Assembly (NCBI GenBank): GCA_964586655.1
Contig: CAZPGY010000010.1
Location: forward strand, 1 to 64,000
Direction of reading: 5' to 3'
Length of the DNA stretch: 64,000 nt
Source: JAJYSO01 sp964586655
GTDB lineage: Bacteria > Bacteroidota > Bacteroidia > Flavobacteriales > Flavobacteriaceae
How positions within the stretch are numbered: the stretch's first letter is position 1; every line of letters starts with the position of its first letter. The notes beneath the pieces are model-generated. The model was not told where the DNA came from and did not search any database. It worked only from the letters and a program-made list of their open reading frames with translations. A program made the position numbers and the translations under genes. Positions 43,232 to 52,848 of this stretch are shown in pieces.

Positions 43232-43729
43232 CTATTTGGATTCCGGGTTAGATCGGTTTTTTAAGAATTTTAAGTAAGCCTTCTCTTCAAATTGAACCGT
43301 GTCCCAGTCTCTCATAACGGTGGCTCCCGTTTTTTCATAGAAGTCAATCGCCGGCTGATTCCAGTCCAATACAGCCCATTCCACGCGTTTCACTCCGTTT
43401 TTGGCTGCATAAGACATTACCTTTTCATACAAAGCCATTCCCAAACCCTGACCGCGATATGCTTCTTCTACAATCAAATCCTCTAAGTGGACGGTTTTGC
43501 CTTTCCAGGTGGAATAACGAAAATAAAACAAAGCCATTCCGTGAATATGTTCTTCAATTTCAGCAACATAGCAATTAAATATCGGGTTTTCGCCAAATCC
43601 GTTTTCTTCTAAATTTGCAAGGGTGACCTCCACGGCATCCGGTTCTTTTTCATATACAGCCAATTCTTTTATCAATTGGAGTACCTGTGGCATATCGTCT
43701 TTGGTGGCTTTGCGGATGGTATAATCCAT
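43232..43729 (-). CDS. GNAT-family N-acetyltransferase
   Basis: The product from ATG 43729 (M-D-Y-T-I-R-K-A-T) has 165 residues. The acetyl-CoA pyrophosphate loop is R-G-Q-G-L-G (Q/RxxGxG/A), preceded by the strand L-E-D-L-I-V and followed by the helix 'MALYEKVMSYAAKNGVKRVE'. It resembles the diamine/thialysine acetyltransferase subgroup (F-Y-F-R-Y-S-T-W-K-G-K-T), which acetylates polyamines or small amines. The substrate is inferred only from that motif. Confidence 0.88.
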   Translation of the reverse strand: MDYTIRKATKDDMPQVLQLIKELAVYEKEPDAVEVTLANLEENGFGENPIFNCYVAEIEEHIHGMALFYFRYSTWKGKTVHLEDLIVEEAYRGQGLGMALYEKVMSYAAKNGVKRVEWAVLDWNQPAIDFYEKTGATVMRDWDTVQFEEKAYLKFLKNRSNPESK

Positions 43730-43814
43730 GATTTTTAGTTTGAACCCCAAAGCTAAACATTAAGCTTGTTTTTTCAAGGTCTTCGAAAGCAATTTTCAAT
43801 GAATAAATTTTGTG

Positions 43815-43822
43815 TACTTTTG
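43815..43822 (+). promoter_or_regulatory. -7 promoter element of fbp
   Basis: TACTTTTG fits TAnnTTTG, 18 bases before the ATG at 43841, with an A-run between. Confidence 0.55.
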
Positions 43823-43840
43823 TAGAGCAAAAAAAAAACT

Positions 43841-44851
43841 ATGGCAACTGAAAATCAATCCCTCGGTGAATTTATTATAGAAAATCAAGATTCCTTTGAA
43901 TATTCTACCGGCGAGCTTTCCAAATTGCTCCATGCCATTCGGCGGGCAGCAAAAGTGGTAAACCACAAAGTCAATAAGGCAGGACTGTCCAATATTCTTG
44001 GCGCTGCCGGAAATACCAACGTGCAAGGAGAAACCCAGCAAAAACTCGATGTGTATGCCAATGAGATTTTTATAGATACCTTAATAAATCGAGAGATTGT
44101 ATGCGGCATTGCTTCCGAAGAAAATGATGAATATATCACGATCAAGGGACAGCACAATGACAATAAAAACAAGTATGTTGTCGCTATGGATCCTTTGGAT
44201 GGAAGTTCTAATATTGACGTCAACGTCTCAGTGGGCACCATCTTCTCAATTTATCGTCGGGTAACCAAAATCGGTACTCCGGTGCAGCAAGAAGATTTTT
44301 TACAGCCCGGCAACAAACAGGTGGCAGCAGGATATGTGGTCTATGGCACCTCCACCATGTTGGTTTATACCGTGGGTAACGGGGTCAACGGATTTACCTT
44401 AAATCCGGCCATAGGAACCTATTACCTGTCTCATCCCAATATGAAATTCCCCAAAGCGGGCAATATTTACTCGATTAACGAAGGGAATTATGTTCACTTT
44501 CCGCAAGGCGTAAAAGATTATATTAAATATTGCCAGCAAGAAGCCGACAATCGCCCATATACTTCTCGGTATATCGGTTCTCTGGTGTCTGATTTGCATC
44601 GAAATATCTTGAAAGGCGGAATTTATATTTATCCGAGCAGCTCAAAATATAAAAATGGAAAATTACGCTTGCTGTATGAATGCAATCCCATGGCTTTTGT
44701 AATCGAACAGGCGGGTGGAAAAGCCAGTAACGGATTTAAGCGAATATTAGACCTCGAACCTACAGAGCTGCATCAACGCACTCCCTTTTTCTGCGGCAAC
44801 AAGGAGATGGTAGAGCAGGCAGAGGAATTTATGAAAGCCCATAAAGGCTAA
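43841..44851 (+). CDS. fbp: Class I fructose-1,6-bisphosphatase
   Basis: The 336-residue gluconeogenic enzyme hydrolyses fructose-1,6-bisphosphate to fructose-6-phosphate. Metal and phosphate motifs are intact: E-E-N-D-E, D-P-L-D-G-S-S-N-I-D, and the later R-Y-I-G-S-L-V-S-D-L-H-R and L-Y-E-C-N-P-M-A-F. Length is the family norm. Together with fbaA (10917) the window covers two consecutive gluconeogenic steps, but the genes are far apart and separately controlled. Confidence 0.96.
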   Translation: MATENQSLGEFIIENQDSFEYSTGELSKLLHAIRRAAKVVNHKVNKAGLSNILGAAGNTNVQGETQQKLDVYANEIFIDTLINREIVCGIASEENDEYITIKGQHNDNKNKYVVAMDPLDGSSNIDVNVSVGTIFSIYRRVTKIGTPVQQEDFLQPGNKQVAAGYVVYGTSTMLVYTVGNGVNGFTLNPAIGTYYLSHPNMKFPKAGNIYSINEGNYVHFPQGVKDYIKYCQQEADNRPYTSRYIGSLVSDLHRNILKGGIYIYPSSSKYKNGKLRLLYECNPMAFVIEQAGGKASNGFKRILDLEPTELHQRTPFFCGNKEMVEQAEEFMKAHKG

Positions 44852-44884
44852 AAATCACTTTTTTCGATTAAGGAGCCTTTGTGG

Positions 44885-45316
44885 TTATTCTGTTTCTCGA
44901 TCGAGGAGATACCGGTAATCGTCAAAATTCACTTGCCCGCTGAGAATTTGTACCGATCTGTTGATGACTCGGGCAGAAGCCTCATCAGAAAAGCCTAAGG
45001 CGACGGCATATTTTTCCAAGAGCTTTTGCTCTTTGTCGTCCATAGCGTGGTCGGCAAATATGATTTTTAAGATTTCATAAAGGCTCTCCAGGCGCTCCTC
45101 AATAGAGTTTGGCGCATCCACCGGAAAGGCTTCCGGATGCTCAATCGCTTTTTGATAATTCTCCTCTCCGATGTCCAGTTTTTTTGAAAGTCGACGCAAT
45201 ACCTTTTCCTCGGCTTCATTAATTTCTCCGTCAATGGCAGCTACATTGACCAAAAAGGAGAAATGCTTTAAGTTTCTCTGCTGCTGACCTGAACTGAAAA
45301 TATTTGAAAAAGGCAT
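44885..45316 (-). CDS. TerB-like helical protein
   Basis: The 143-residue protein shows the TerB/DjlA domain: two acidic EF-like helices, D-G-E-I-N-E-A-E and H-A-M-D-D-K-E-Q, in an all-helical fold. TerB proteins are tied to tellurite and membrane-stress responses and probably bind metal; the exact role here is unknown. It is single and convergent with fbp. Confidence 0.82.
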   Translation of the reverse strand: MPFSNIFSSGQQQRNLKHFSFLVNVAAIDGEINEAEEKVLRRLSKKLDIGEENYQKAIEHPEAFPVDAPNSIEERLESLYEILKIIFADHAMDDKEQKLLEKYAVALGFSDEASARVINRSVQILSGQVNFDDYRYLLDRETE

Positions 45317-45474
45317 AATAAAAATGTTTTAGATTGTAAAATTACGCTATTTTAGACAAAATAAAGCGAAATTATCATTGTTCCTACACTTATAGTAATG
45401 TTAATTTATCTTGTTTCATCGCTTAATTTAATATAGATTTAAAAATAGTTTCTTTCTCTTGGGGCTAATAAGTT

Positions 45475-45482
45475 TATATTTG
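45475..45482 (+). promoter_or_regulatory. -7 promoter element of the barrel/coiled-coil gene
   Basis: TATATTTG fully fits TAnnTTTG, 28 bases before the ATG at 45511. A TTTC at 45449 could serve as a weak -33. Confidence 0.55.
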
Positions 45483-45510
45483 CACTTTATTAATTTGATA
45501 CATTATTCGT

Positions 45511-47952
45511 ATGAAAAAACAACTGCTACTATTCACCTTGTTCTTGGCTTATGTGAGCACTTCTTTTGCCCAGGTAGAGGATGTTAATGTTATTTTGACG
45601 CCTTCGGCAGGTTATAACTGGTTTGATGCCAAATCAACCGTTAAGGATGGAGCCATGTATGGTTTTGAAGCTGGTTTTGGTTTTGGGCCTATTTTTGAAT
45701 TGCGGGGAATTTATCGCCAGTCGGCTGATTTGAACCAAGCTTTTGGGGCTTATCAAGATGACGTTTCTGATTTTCTCAACGATGATAATTTTAGTTTCGC
45801 CAGCCGCGATGTTAAAGTAACCCGTATCGGAGGAGAGCTGAAGGCCAATATTGGACGTGGAGATTTTTCTCCATTTCTTTTCCTCGGTACCGGAGTACAG
45901 ACATTTAAGTGGGAGGTCCCTAATGAGGGAACATACAAAAATCAAAATTTATACACTTCTTTGGGGGTAGGACTTAAAATAAACCTCAGTCAACGAATTA
46001 CGTTTGATCTGAGTGGGAAAGCCATTGTTTACAATATGGATCCGAGCAGCTTGTTTTATGATCCCGCGGGTTCTTCCAATCTCAACGATTGGATTGATAA
46101 CCAAGAAGGAACTACCATGGTGAATTGGGCAGTTTCTGCCGGACTCTCTTTTTATCTGGGAGGCACCAACACGCAAGGGCTCTCGCCTTTGGAGCGCGCA
46201 TACATGAAGCGATTTAGTGGCGGATTGTCAGGCGTTCGTTTCACCCTTGCTCCAATGGGGGCGTACGTCAATTTTAATAGCGAATCAGGATTCAGAGATG
46301 CCTACTTGCTGGGTGGGGCTTTGGGCGTAGAATTTTCTGACTATGTGGGCTTACAAGCTTATTACCTGCAGTCTACCAAAGGAGAAGACCCTTCTTTTGA
46401 TTTTGATGAAATGGCCATGTACGGACTCGATTTTGTAGGACGGTTGAATATACCGCGAGGCATTGTGCCTTATATTACCATTGGTGGGGGATACCTCAAT
46501 GTTCAAGAGGGATATCAGGGAGAAACTGTTGGCACTCCTCCTTTTCAGTATTACCAAGCGGTTAGCTCCGGATATTATGCCAAGGGAGGTTTGGGTATTG
46601 AAGTGCCCCTGGCTTCTTTTGTGAGCTTGTACGGTTCTGCCAATCTTTTGTATACCATAGGAGACGAGGAAACCGATGTGGCCGATATCAGTTCGGCAGA
46701 TCAACTTCAACAACACACGATGTATAACGTGGGATTGCGATTTAAAATTGGAAAAAGAGCGCATACCGAAGAAATGACTACCCAAGCATTTGAGAGACGT
46801 TTTAGTGGTGAACGCATAGCTTATGAGCAGCAAATAGATTCCTTAAAAGAGGACCTCAAAGAAGCCTATCGCGAGAATGATACTGAAAAAATTGCCGAAA
46901 TCATAAAAGAGAAACAAGCACTGGAAACCGAACAGATGTACGGTGGCAAATGGATTGCCCTTCGTGAGGCAAAAAGAGATTCTTTAGAGCAAGAACTCCT
47001 TGAGGCTTTTGAAAATAACAATACCGAAAAAGCCCTGACAATTATGAAGCAAAAGCAACAAATTGAATCCGAAATCGACAGCTTGAAAAAACAGGCTCAG
47101 ATTAAGCGTGAACCTATGGTTAGGATGACACCGGCTGAGCTTCAGGAGTTGATTAATCAAACGCTTGATCGGGTGACAATGAAGGAAGATTCGGCTACCG
47201 GAATTGAACGGCGCTTGGATCGCATTGAACAAATGATCCTCGATTTGAAAGAACAAAAGGAGGTAAAACAAGACAGTACTACTTTAGGAAGAAAATCTCT
47301 CGGATTGAATAAAGCAGCTGCTACAGAACAATCCAATCAACAGGTAAATGAGACTGGAGAAGAAGAGGAGATAGAAGCCTTGCAAGACAGAGTGAACCAA
47401 CTCAATCGTCGGTTGAAGGAGCAGCATGAACAGATTAATCAGTTAAAAGGGCTGAAAGAGGCTTATGAGCAAGCTGCAGAAGCACCTTCTCATGAAATTA
47501 TTGTAGACGTTCCTGACAATAACGTAGCCGCAAACACGCTGTATAATGGGGATAAAGTGTCTTCTTTGAAAAGAGGCTTTGGGATTTTTGCCGGATACAG
47601 TGTCGGTGAAGCCACCAGTTTTAATTTTGGCGTGCGCGGATATTATGGTATTAACCGCACCTCAATTATTTTTATGCCCGAAGTGTTTGTAGCTTTAGAG
47701 GATAAAATTGGCTTCGGACTTGGTGCCAATGCAGTGATTCCGGTCAATATCAAAAGCATCCCCCGACTCAAACCATACGGAGGCGCCGGCTTGGGAATCA
47801 ATTCGATAAATGGTAACTTTAGTTTGAACCCTAATTTTATTGTAGGAACAGCCTATCAAGTTGGCAATTCCGGTAATTTATTTTTTGATTTCACGGTGAG
47901 AGGTGCTTTTAAATACAATCAGTTTGCCATAGGTTATAAGCTTAATTTTTAA
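45511..47952 (+). CDS. Large outer-membrane protein: barrel domains around a coiled coil
   Basis: The 813-residue exported protein has a signal peptide (1-20, ending S-F-A-Q). Two porin-like beta domains follow, at about 21-225 and 240-415 (for example I-T-I-G-G-G-Y-L-N-V). A long charged coiled coil spans about 420-650, with a near-tandem 47-residue duplication (D-S-L-K-E-D-L-K-E-A-Y at 443 and D-S-L-E-Q-E-L-L-E-A-F at 490). A third barrel segment lies at about 680-813 and ends Y-K-L-N-F. This architecture would put a periplasmic rod between membrane domains. The gene precedes an OmpA-family gene by 63 bases, suggesting an envelope-tethering pair. No function is assigned. Confidence 0.75.
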   Translation: MKKQLLLFTLFLAYVSTSFAQVEDVNVILTPSAGYNWFDAKSTVKDGAMYGFEAGFGFGPIFELRGIYRQSADLNQAFGAYQDDVSDFLNDDNFSFASRDVKVTRIGGELKANIGRGDFSPFLFLGTGVQTFKWEVPNEGTYKNQNLYTSLGVGLKINLSQRITFDLSGKAIVYNMDPSSLFYDPAGSSNLNDWIDNQEGTTMVNWAVSAGLSFYLGGTNTQGLSPLERAYMKRFSGGLSGVRFTLAPMGAYVNFNSESGFRDAYLLGGALGVEFSDYVGLQAYYLQSTKGEDPSFDFDEMAMYGLDFVGRLNIPRGIVPYITIGGGYLNVQEGYQGETVGTPPFQYYQAVSSGYYAKGGLGIEVPLASFVSLYGSANLLYTIGDEETDVADISSADQLQQHTMYNVGLRFKIGKRAHTEEMTTQAFERRFSGERIAYEQQIDSLKEDLKEAYRENDTEKIAEIIKEKQALETEQMYGGKWIALREAKRDSLEQELLEAFENNNTEKALTIMKQKQQIESEIDSLKKQAQIKREPMVRMTPAELQELINQTLDRVTMKEDSATGIERRLDRIEQMILDLKEQKEVKQDSTTLGRKSLGLNKAAATEQSNQQVNETGEEEEIEALQDRVNQLNRRLKEQHEQINQLKGLKEAYEQAAEAPSHEIIVDVPDNNVAANTLYNGDKVSSLKRGFGIFAGYSVGEATSFNFGVRGYYGINRTSIIFMPEVFVALEDKIGFGLGANAVIPVNIKSIPRLKPYGGAGLGINSINGNFSLNPNFIVGTAYQVGNSGNLFFDFTVRGAFKYNQFAIGYKLNF

Positions 47953-48015
47953 CCAAGATGAATCTTGACTTGACTTTGAGGAATGTTGAAGATTATTTTG
48001 AAATCTAACGAGACC

Positions 48016-49158
48016 ATGAATCAACTTTATAAACATATTATAGCCTTGCTTGTTGTCGTTTTGTGCTCCAATCCTGTGATGTGGAGTCAAGAAAAAGAAA
48101 CCTCATCTTCGGAGAGTGTTATTGTGATGACTCAAGCACAACTCGACAGTTTATTGACCAGTATTGCCAATCAAAAAAGAGCGCAGTTGGCTCGAATTCG
48201 CAAAAGGAAAGCAGCCCGAGCCAAATTGGAACTTAAGCTAAAAGAACTACGCGAATTGCAAACGCAAAAACCGCGTACCACTTCGAGCTTAATGACCACC
48301 AACACCGCCCAAAACAATAGTGGAGTTTATCAGGCATTAAATCAACTCGACAAACGGATCGACCGTTTGATGCGTTATCAACAAATGCAAGAAGCCCCTA
48401 AGACGGTCAACAATTATTATGTGACCCGTCCTGCGCCTTCAACCACCACCATTTTGTCTCGTCCTACAGTGCAAAATGCGAATCCGAATCCAAGCCCAAG
48501 CCCCCAAACAAGGCTTGTTGCTCCTCAATATCAGCCGCAAGAGCCAAACAAAACGCATGTTTCCGGTGCTCGAATGGATTCTTTAAACGCAGCCTTGACT
48601 GCGCGGCAAGCTAAGTTACAAGCTCAAATTGGAGCGTTAAAAAAACAGTTGCATACTTTGCAGGCAGACAGTTTGCAAAAAAAAGAGGAAGAATATGCCG
48701 AAGAGGTGGGGAATTTAAAGTCGAATATTGAACGTTTAGGGAATCAGTTGGAAGCAGCTCGTGCTCAAATCATGGAGCTTCGCAATAAAAAACCGGAACC
48801 TAAACCCGAGAAAAAAACGGCCTTGGAGCTGATGATGCAGCGGTACAGCCAAAAGGTCTATTTTGCCAATAACTCTACCGCAATCAACGCGGCCGATCGC
48901 CAAACTTTGATTGAATTGAGCAATATGGTCAAAAGAAGCCCATCGCCGGTTACCGTTCTTTTGCAAGGTTATGCCAGTAGTTCGGGAAAAGCTACTTACA
49001 ATAAAAAGATATCCATGCAACGCGCAAAGGCTGTTAAACAAATATTGGTTGACAATGGTATTTCTTCTCACCAAATTATGCTGATGGCGCATGGGGTCGA
49101 CAAGTCTACAAATCCCCAAAATGCGCGTAGGGTAGAGGTGTATCTGCTGGTCGAATAA
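48016..49158 (+). CDS. OmpA-family peptidoglycan-binding protein with coiled coil
   Basis: The product from ATG 48016 has 380 residues. It has a signal peptide ending near M-W-S-Q, basic coiled-coil helices, a proline-rich linker ('NPNPSPSPQTRLV'), a second coiled coil (about 185-255) and a C-terminal OmpA domain ('VYFANNSTAINAADR', G-Y-A-S-S-S-G, N-A-R-R-V-E-V). OmpA domains bind diaminopimelate in peptidoglycan. Together with the gene upstream, it could join the outer membrane to the wall. The frame opens at 47983, but ATG 48016 starts the signal peptide. Confidence 0.85.
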   Translation: MNQLYKHIIALLVVVLCSNPVMWSQEKETSSSESVIVMTQAQLDSLLTSIANQKRAQLARIRKRKAARAKLELKLKELRELQTQKPRTTSSLMTTNTAQNNSGVYQALNQLDKRIDRLMRYQQMQEAPKTVNNYYVTRPAPSTTTILSRPTVQNANPNPSPSPQTRLVAPQYQPQEPNKTHVSGARMDSLNAALTARQAKLQAQIGALKKQLHTLQADSLQKKEEEYAEEVGNLKSNIERLGNQLEAARAQIMELRNKKPEPKPEKKTALELMMQRYSQKVYFANNSTAINAADRQTLIELSNMVKRSPSPVTVLLQGYASSSGKATYNKKISMQRAKAVKQILVDNGISSHQIMLMAHGVDKSTNPQNARRVEVYLLVE

Positions 49159-49279
49159 ACGAGTAGCGCCTAATTTGACCGAGTCGGTATGGCAGTTTGT
49201 TGTCATTGATGTACTTTTGTAAAGTCTCCGGAAAAGTTATCAAAAGCTTGAGAAGTCCGGAGATTACAAAAATGAGATT

Positions 49280-50302
49280 ATGAAAATTGCAGTTATCGGC
49301 GCAACAGGAATGGTAGGCCAAGTAATGTTGAGGCTTCTGGAGGAACGGGATTTTCCGGTTTCTCATTTGATTCCTGTGGCTTCTCAACGTTCTATTGGAA
49401 AATATATTCAATTTAAAGGAGAAGAATATCCTATAAAAAGCGTGGAAGCGGCGGTTCGTGAAAAACCTGATTTTGCTTTGTTTTCTGCCGGTAGTGAGCT
49501 CTCTTTGGTTTGGGCTCCCAAATTTGCGGAAGTCGGAACTACGGTGATTGATAATTCCTCGGCCTGGCGAATGGATCCCGGTAAAAAGCTTATTGTTCCC
49601 GAAATCAATGGCAACACCTTGACGGATGCCGATAAAATCATTGCCAATCCCAACTGTTCAACCACTCAATTGGTGATGGTGCTTAAGCCCTTGCACGATA
49701 AATATACCATCAAACGAGTGGTGGTCTCTACCTATCAATCCATCACCGGAAGCGGCAATAAAGCTGTGCAACAACTCGAACGCGAAGAAGCCGGCGAAAA
49801 GGGAGAAATGGCCTATCCATACCCCATTTATCGCAATGCCCTGCCTCATTGTGATGTGTTTGAAGAAAATGACTATACCAAAGAAGAGATGAAGCTGACT
49901 CGAGAAACCCGGAAGATTCTCAATGACGAGGCAGTTTTGGTTTCAGCCACAGCAGTCCGTATCCCGGTTGTCGGCGGGCACAGTGAATCAGTGAATGTGG
50001 AATTTGAAGAAAATTTTAACCTCGGGGAACTCAAAAGACTGCTCAGTAATAAACCCGGGCTTTTCTTGCAAGACAATCCCGATATTAACAACTATCCCAT
50101 GCCGATAACGGCGCAGGGGAAAGACGATGTTTTTGTGGGACGCGTACGTCGTGATTTTACCCGAGAGAATACCTTAAATATGTGGATTGTGGCCGATAAC
50201 CTGCGTAAAGGTGCCGCCACAAATGCCATCCAAATTGCCGAGTACCTTATCAAAAGAGAAAAAAACAAAAGCTTTACCCGCATCAATTTGAGGGGAAAGT
50301 AG
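49280..50302 (+). CDS. asd: Aspartate-semialdehyde dehydrogenase
   Basis: The 340-residue enzyme makes aspartate semialdehyde for lysine, threonine, methionine and diaminopimelate synthesis. It shows the NADP fold start I-G-A-T-G-M-V-G, the active-site cysteine in N-P-N-C-S-T-T-Q and the histidine in V-V-G-G-H-S-E-S-V. The sequence follows the Gram-positive/Bacteroidota type rather than the E. coli type. The 3' end is 18 bases before a complete MITE-like repeat. Confidence 0.96.
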   Translation: MKIAVIGATGMVGQVMLRLLEERDFPVSHLIPVASQRSIGKYIQFKGEEYPIKSVEAAVREKPDFALFSAGSELSLVWAPKFAEVGTTVIDNSSAWRMDPGKKLIVPEINGNTLTDADKIIANPNCSTTQLVMVLKPLHDKYTIKRVVVSTYQSITGSGNKAVQQLEREEAGEKGEMAYPYPIYRNALPHCDVFEENDYTKEEMKLTRETRKILNDEAVLVSATAVRIPVVGGHSESVNVEFEENFNLGELKRLLSNKPGLFLQDNPDINNYPMPITAQGKDDVFVGRVRRDFTRENTLNMWIVADNLRKGAATNAIQIAEYLIKREKNKSFTRINLRGK

Positions 50303-50320
50303 AAAACACCTTTCAAAATA

Positions 50321-50490
50321 ATACCAATTATATTTATTAAATAGTCTAAAGATTTATAGGATAAATTTTAAAGATCAAGGCGAAAAGCACAGGCATAGCC
50401 ATAGCTATGACGTCCCGCACGTGCGGGATTAACGAAGAGATTTGAAATTTAGACATAAATATTGGGCTATTTTGTATGTATAATTGGTAT
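50321..50490. repeat. MITE-like dispersed repeat, copy B (complete)
   Basis: This 170-base element has ends ATACCAATTA and TAATTGGTAT, which are exact inverted repeats. The arms are imperfectly self-complementary over much of their length (AAATAGTC...ATTTATAGG against ATTTATGT...GGGCTATTTT on the other side). The centre has CATAGC-cat-AGCTATG-like pairing and a perfect CCCGCACGTGCGGG palindrome (50413-50426 region). It should fold into one long hairpin. No open frame. Copies or fragments lie at 13577, 24198, 42371 and 53708. Confidence 0.8.
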
Positions 50491-50510
50491 AAATACCTGT
50501 AAAGCCTTAT

Positions 50511-50545
50511 CTGAATATTGGCCTACTTTGCATTAATTGTATTAC
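50511..50545 (+). repeat. MITE-like repeat, extra right-end fragment
   Basis: CTGAATATTGGCCTACTTTGCATTAATTGTAT repeats the right end of copy B a second time, 20 bases later. Copy A at 13577 also carries an extra right-end fragment behind it. Confidence 0.55.
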
Positions 50546-50630
50546 GGCATTAACCTGCAGATTCGATCTTGCTCGATAAGCTGATTTTGCTTCTGCTCAC
50601 TTTGCTGATTCTCTAATACTTTATTTTCCT

Positions 50631-50638
50631 TATCTTTG
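50631..50638 (+). promoter_or_regulatory. -7 promoter element of the prolyl oligopeptidase gene
   Basis: TATCTTTG fits TAnnTTTG and lies 22 bases before the ATG at 50661. Confidence 0.5.
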
Positions 50639-50660
50639 GGCTTTTCAAACTTGATAAATT

Positions 50661-52841
50661 ATGAAAAAGTTACTCCTTATGCTGATGGTGGTTTTCTTGG
50701 GATTCACCGCCTGTAAAAATCCCAACAAAACGACAAGTGCAACTGATAAAAACAAAGACACAATGGCTATAGACTATCCCGAAACCAAAAAAGTGGATAC
50801 CGTAGATACTTATTTTGGAATCGAAGTCAAAGACCCCTACCGCTGGCTGGAATATGTCAACAGCCCGGAAGTGGCCGATTGGGTGGCAGCACAAAATAAA
50901 GTCACTTATAGTTATTTGGAGCAAATTCCTTATCGCCAAGACATTAAAGATCGCCTCTCCCAATTGTGGAACTATGAGCGACTCGGTATTCCGCAACGCA
51001 AAGGAGACTATGTTTACTTTAGTAAGAACGACGGGCTGCAAGATCAAAGTGTTATTTACCGCTATAAGGTAGGAGACACGCCTGAAGATGCAGAAATCTT
51101 CCTAAACCCCAATAAATTTAGTGAAGATGGAACTACTTCTTTGGGAGCGATGAGTTTTTCGGAAGACGGCAAGCTCTTGGCTTATTCCATTTCTAAGGGC
51201 GGTAGCGATTGGCGTAGTGTTATTGTGATTGATGTGGAAACCAAAGAACAGGTGGGAGATACCCTGAAGAACGTAAAATTTAGTGGCATTTCTTGGAAAG
51301 GGAACGATGGGTTTTACTATTCGAGCTATGACAAGCCTGAAGGCAATCGACTTTATGCCAAGACCGATCAGCACAAACTCTATTACCACAAATTAAATAC
51401 GCCTCAAGAATCAGATCGACTCATTTTTGGCGGCACACCGGAAGAGAAACACCGCTATGTAGGCGGCGGAGTATCTGAAGATAATCGTTATCTCGTTATT
51501 TTTGCCAGTAACGCCACCTCGGGAAATGATTTGTACCTGAAAGACCTGACTCGGGAAGATGCTGAAATTATTCCGATAATCCAAAGCGAAACCGTCAATA
51601 CGAGTTTTCTGACTTCTGAGGGCAATACCTTGTATCTGGTTACAGATTTGGATGCTCCCAACAGTCGGGTAGTGACCGTAAATGTCAATGACCCTTCTCC
51701 TGAAAATTGGAAAGATTTTATTCCCGAAACCGATAAAGCCTTAGAGGCCACTACTGCCAGAGGCTATGTTTTTGCCCATTATTTAAAAGATGCTGTGTCT
51801 CAGGTGATTCAATATGATATGGACGGACAAAAAATTAGAGAAGTAAATCTCCCCGGATTGGGTTCTGTAGGAGGCTTTTCTGCTAAAAAAGAAGAACCTG
51901 ATGTATATTATGTGTTCACCAATTATGTTACCCCGTCGAGGGTTTATAAATATGATGTAGAGACTGGTAAATCTGAGCTCTATTGGGAGCCGGAAATAGA
52001 TTTTGATCCGGAGCAATATGTCAGTAAACAAGTTTTCTATCATTCCAAAGACGGTACAAAAGTACCCATGATGATTACCTATAAAAAAGGCACCCCGCTT
52101 GATGGAAAAACCCCGACCATTCTTTATGGTTATGGCGGTTTTAACATCAGTCTGACTCCTTCTTTCAGTGTGGCTACCGCTGCTTGGTTGGAGATGGGCG
52201 GAATTTATGCCGTACCCAATATTCGCGGTGGTGGAGAATATGGTCAAGAATGGCATTTGGCCGGTACTAAAATGAACAAGCAAAATGTATTTGATGATTT
52301 TATTGCCGCAGCAGAATATCTGATTGAAAACAAGTACACCTCGAGTGATTACCTCGCTATTCGCGGCGGTTCTAATGGGGGCTTGCTCGTAGGAGCCACC
52401 ATGACCCAACGCCCCGAGCTGATGGCCGTGGCGCTTCCGGCGGTGGGAGTTTTGGATATGCTGCGCTACCATAAATTTACGGCCGGCGCCGGCTGGGCTT
52501 TTGATTATGGTACTTCTGAAGACAGCAAGGAAATGTTTAAATACCTTTATGCGTATTCTCCCGTACACAACGTGGTAAAAGGAACGGAATATCCGGCTAC
52601 CTTAATTACTACCGGCGATCATGACGACCGTGTGGTGCCGGCGCATAGTTTTAAATTTGCAGCCGAATTGCAGGCCAAACAAGTCGGAACCGACCCGGTA
52701 TTGATCCGTATCCAGACCAATGCCGGACACGGAGCCGGAAAGCCAACCGATATGGTGATCCAGGAGTATGCCGACACCTATGCTTTTACCTTGTTTAATA
52801 TGGGTATTGAAGATTTGAAAGCCATGGAGGCTGAAGAATAA
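50661..52841 (+). CDS. Prolyl oligopeptidase (family S9A) lipoprotein
   Basis: The 726-residue enzyme has a lipoprotein signal (G-F-T-A-C, Cys18), the S9A N-terminal motif D-P-Y-R-W-L-E, a seven-bladed propeller (about 80-430) and the hydrolase domain. Catalytic residues are Ser571 (G-S-N-G-G), an Asp in H-D-D-R-V-V-P (about 655) and His690 (A-G-H-G-A-G). It cuts short peptides after proline, here at the periplasmic face of a membrane. It differs from the S9 peptidase at 4937, which lacks the S9A start motif. rsmI follows seven bases later. Confidence 0.94.
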   Translation: MKKLLLMLMVVFLGFTACKNPNKTTSATDKNKDTMAIDYPETKKVDTVDTYFGIEVKDPYRWLEYVNSPEVADWVAAQNKVTYSYLEQIPYRQDIKDRLSQLWNYERLGIPQRKGDYVYFSKNDGLQDQSVIYRYKVGDTPEDAEIFLNPNKFSEDGTTSLGAMSFSEDGKLLAYSISKGGSDWRSVIVIDVETKEQVGDTLKNVKFSGISWKGNDGFYYSSYDKPEGNRLYAKTDQHKLYYHKLNTPQESDRLIFGGTPEEKHRYVGGGVSEDNRYLVIFASNATSGNDLYLKDLTREDAEIIPIIQSETVNTSFLTSEGNTLYLVTDLDAPNSRVVTVNVNDPSPENWKDFIPETDKALEATTARGYVFAHYLKDAVSQVIQYDMDGQKIREVNLPGLGSVGGFSAKKEEPDVYYVFTNYVTPSRVYKYDVETGKSELYWEPEIDFDPEQYVSKQVFYHSKDGTKVPMMITYKKGTPLDGKTPTILYGYGGFNISLTPSFSVATAAWLEMGGIYAVPNIRGGGEYGQEWHLAGTKMNKQNVFDDFIAAAEYLIENKYTSSDYLAIRGGSNGGLLVGATMTQRPELMAVALPAVGVLDMLRYHKFTAGAGWAFDYGTSEDSKEMFKYLYAYSPVHNVVKGTEYPATLITTGDHDDRVVPAHSFKFAAELQAKQVGTDPVLIRIQTNAGHGAGKPTDMVIQEYADTYAFTLFNMGIEDLKAMEAEE

Positions 52842-52848
52842 AAAGGTA

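Noticed and set aside
4937..52841. The two S9 peptidases as recent duplicates
   Set aside because: They belong to different S9 subfamilies (different N-terminal motifs, signal types and catalytic contexts).
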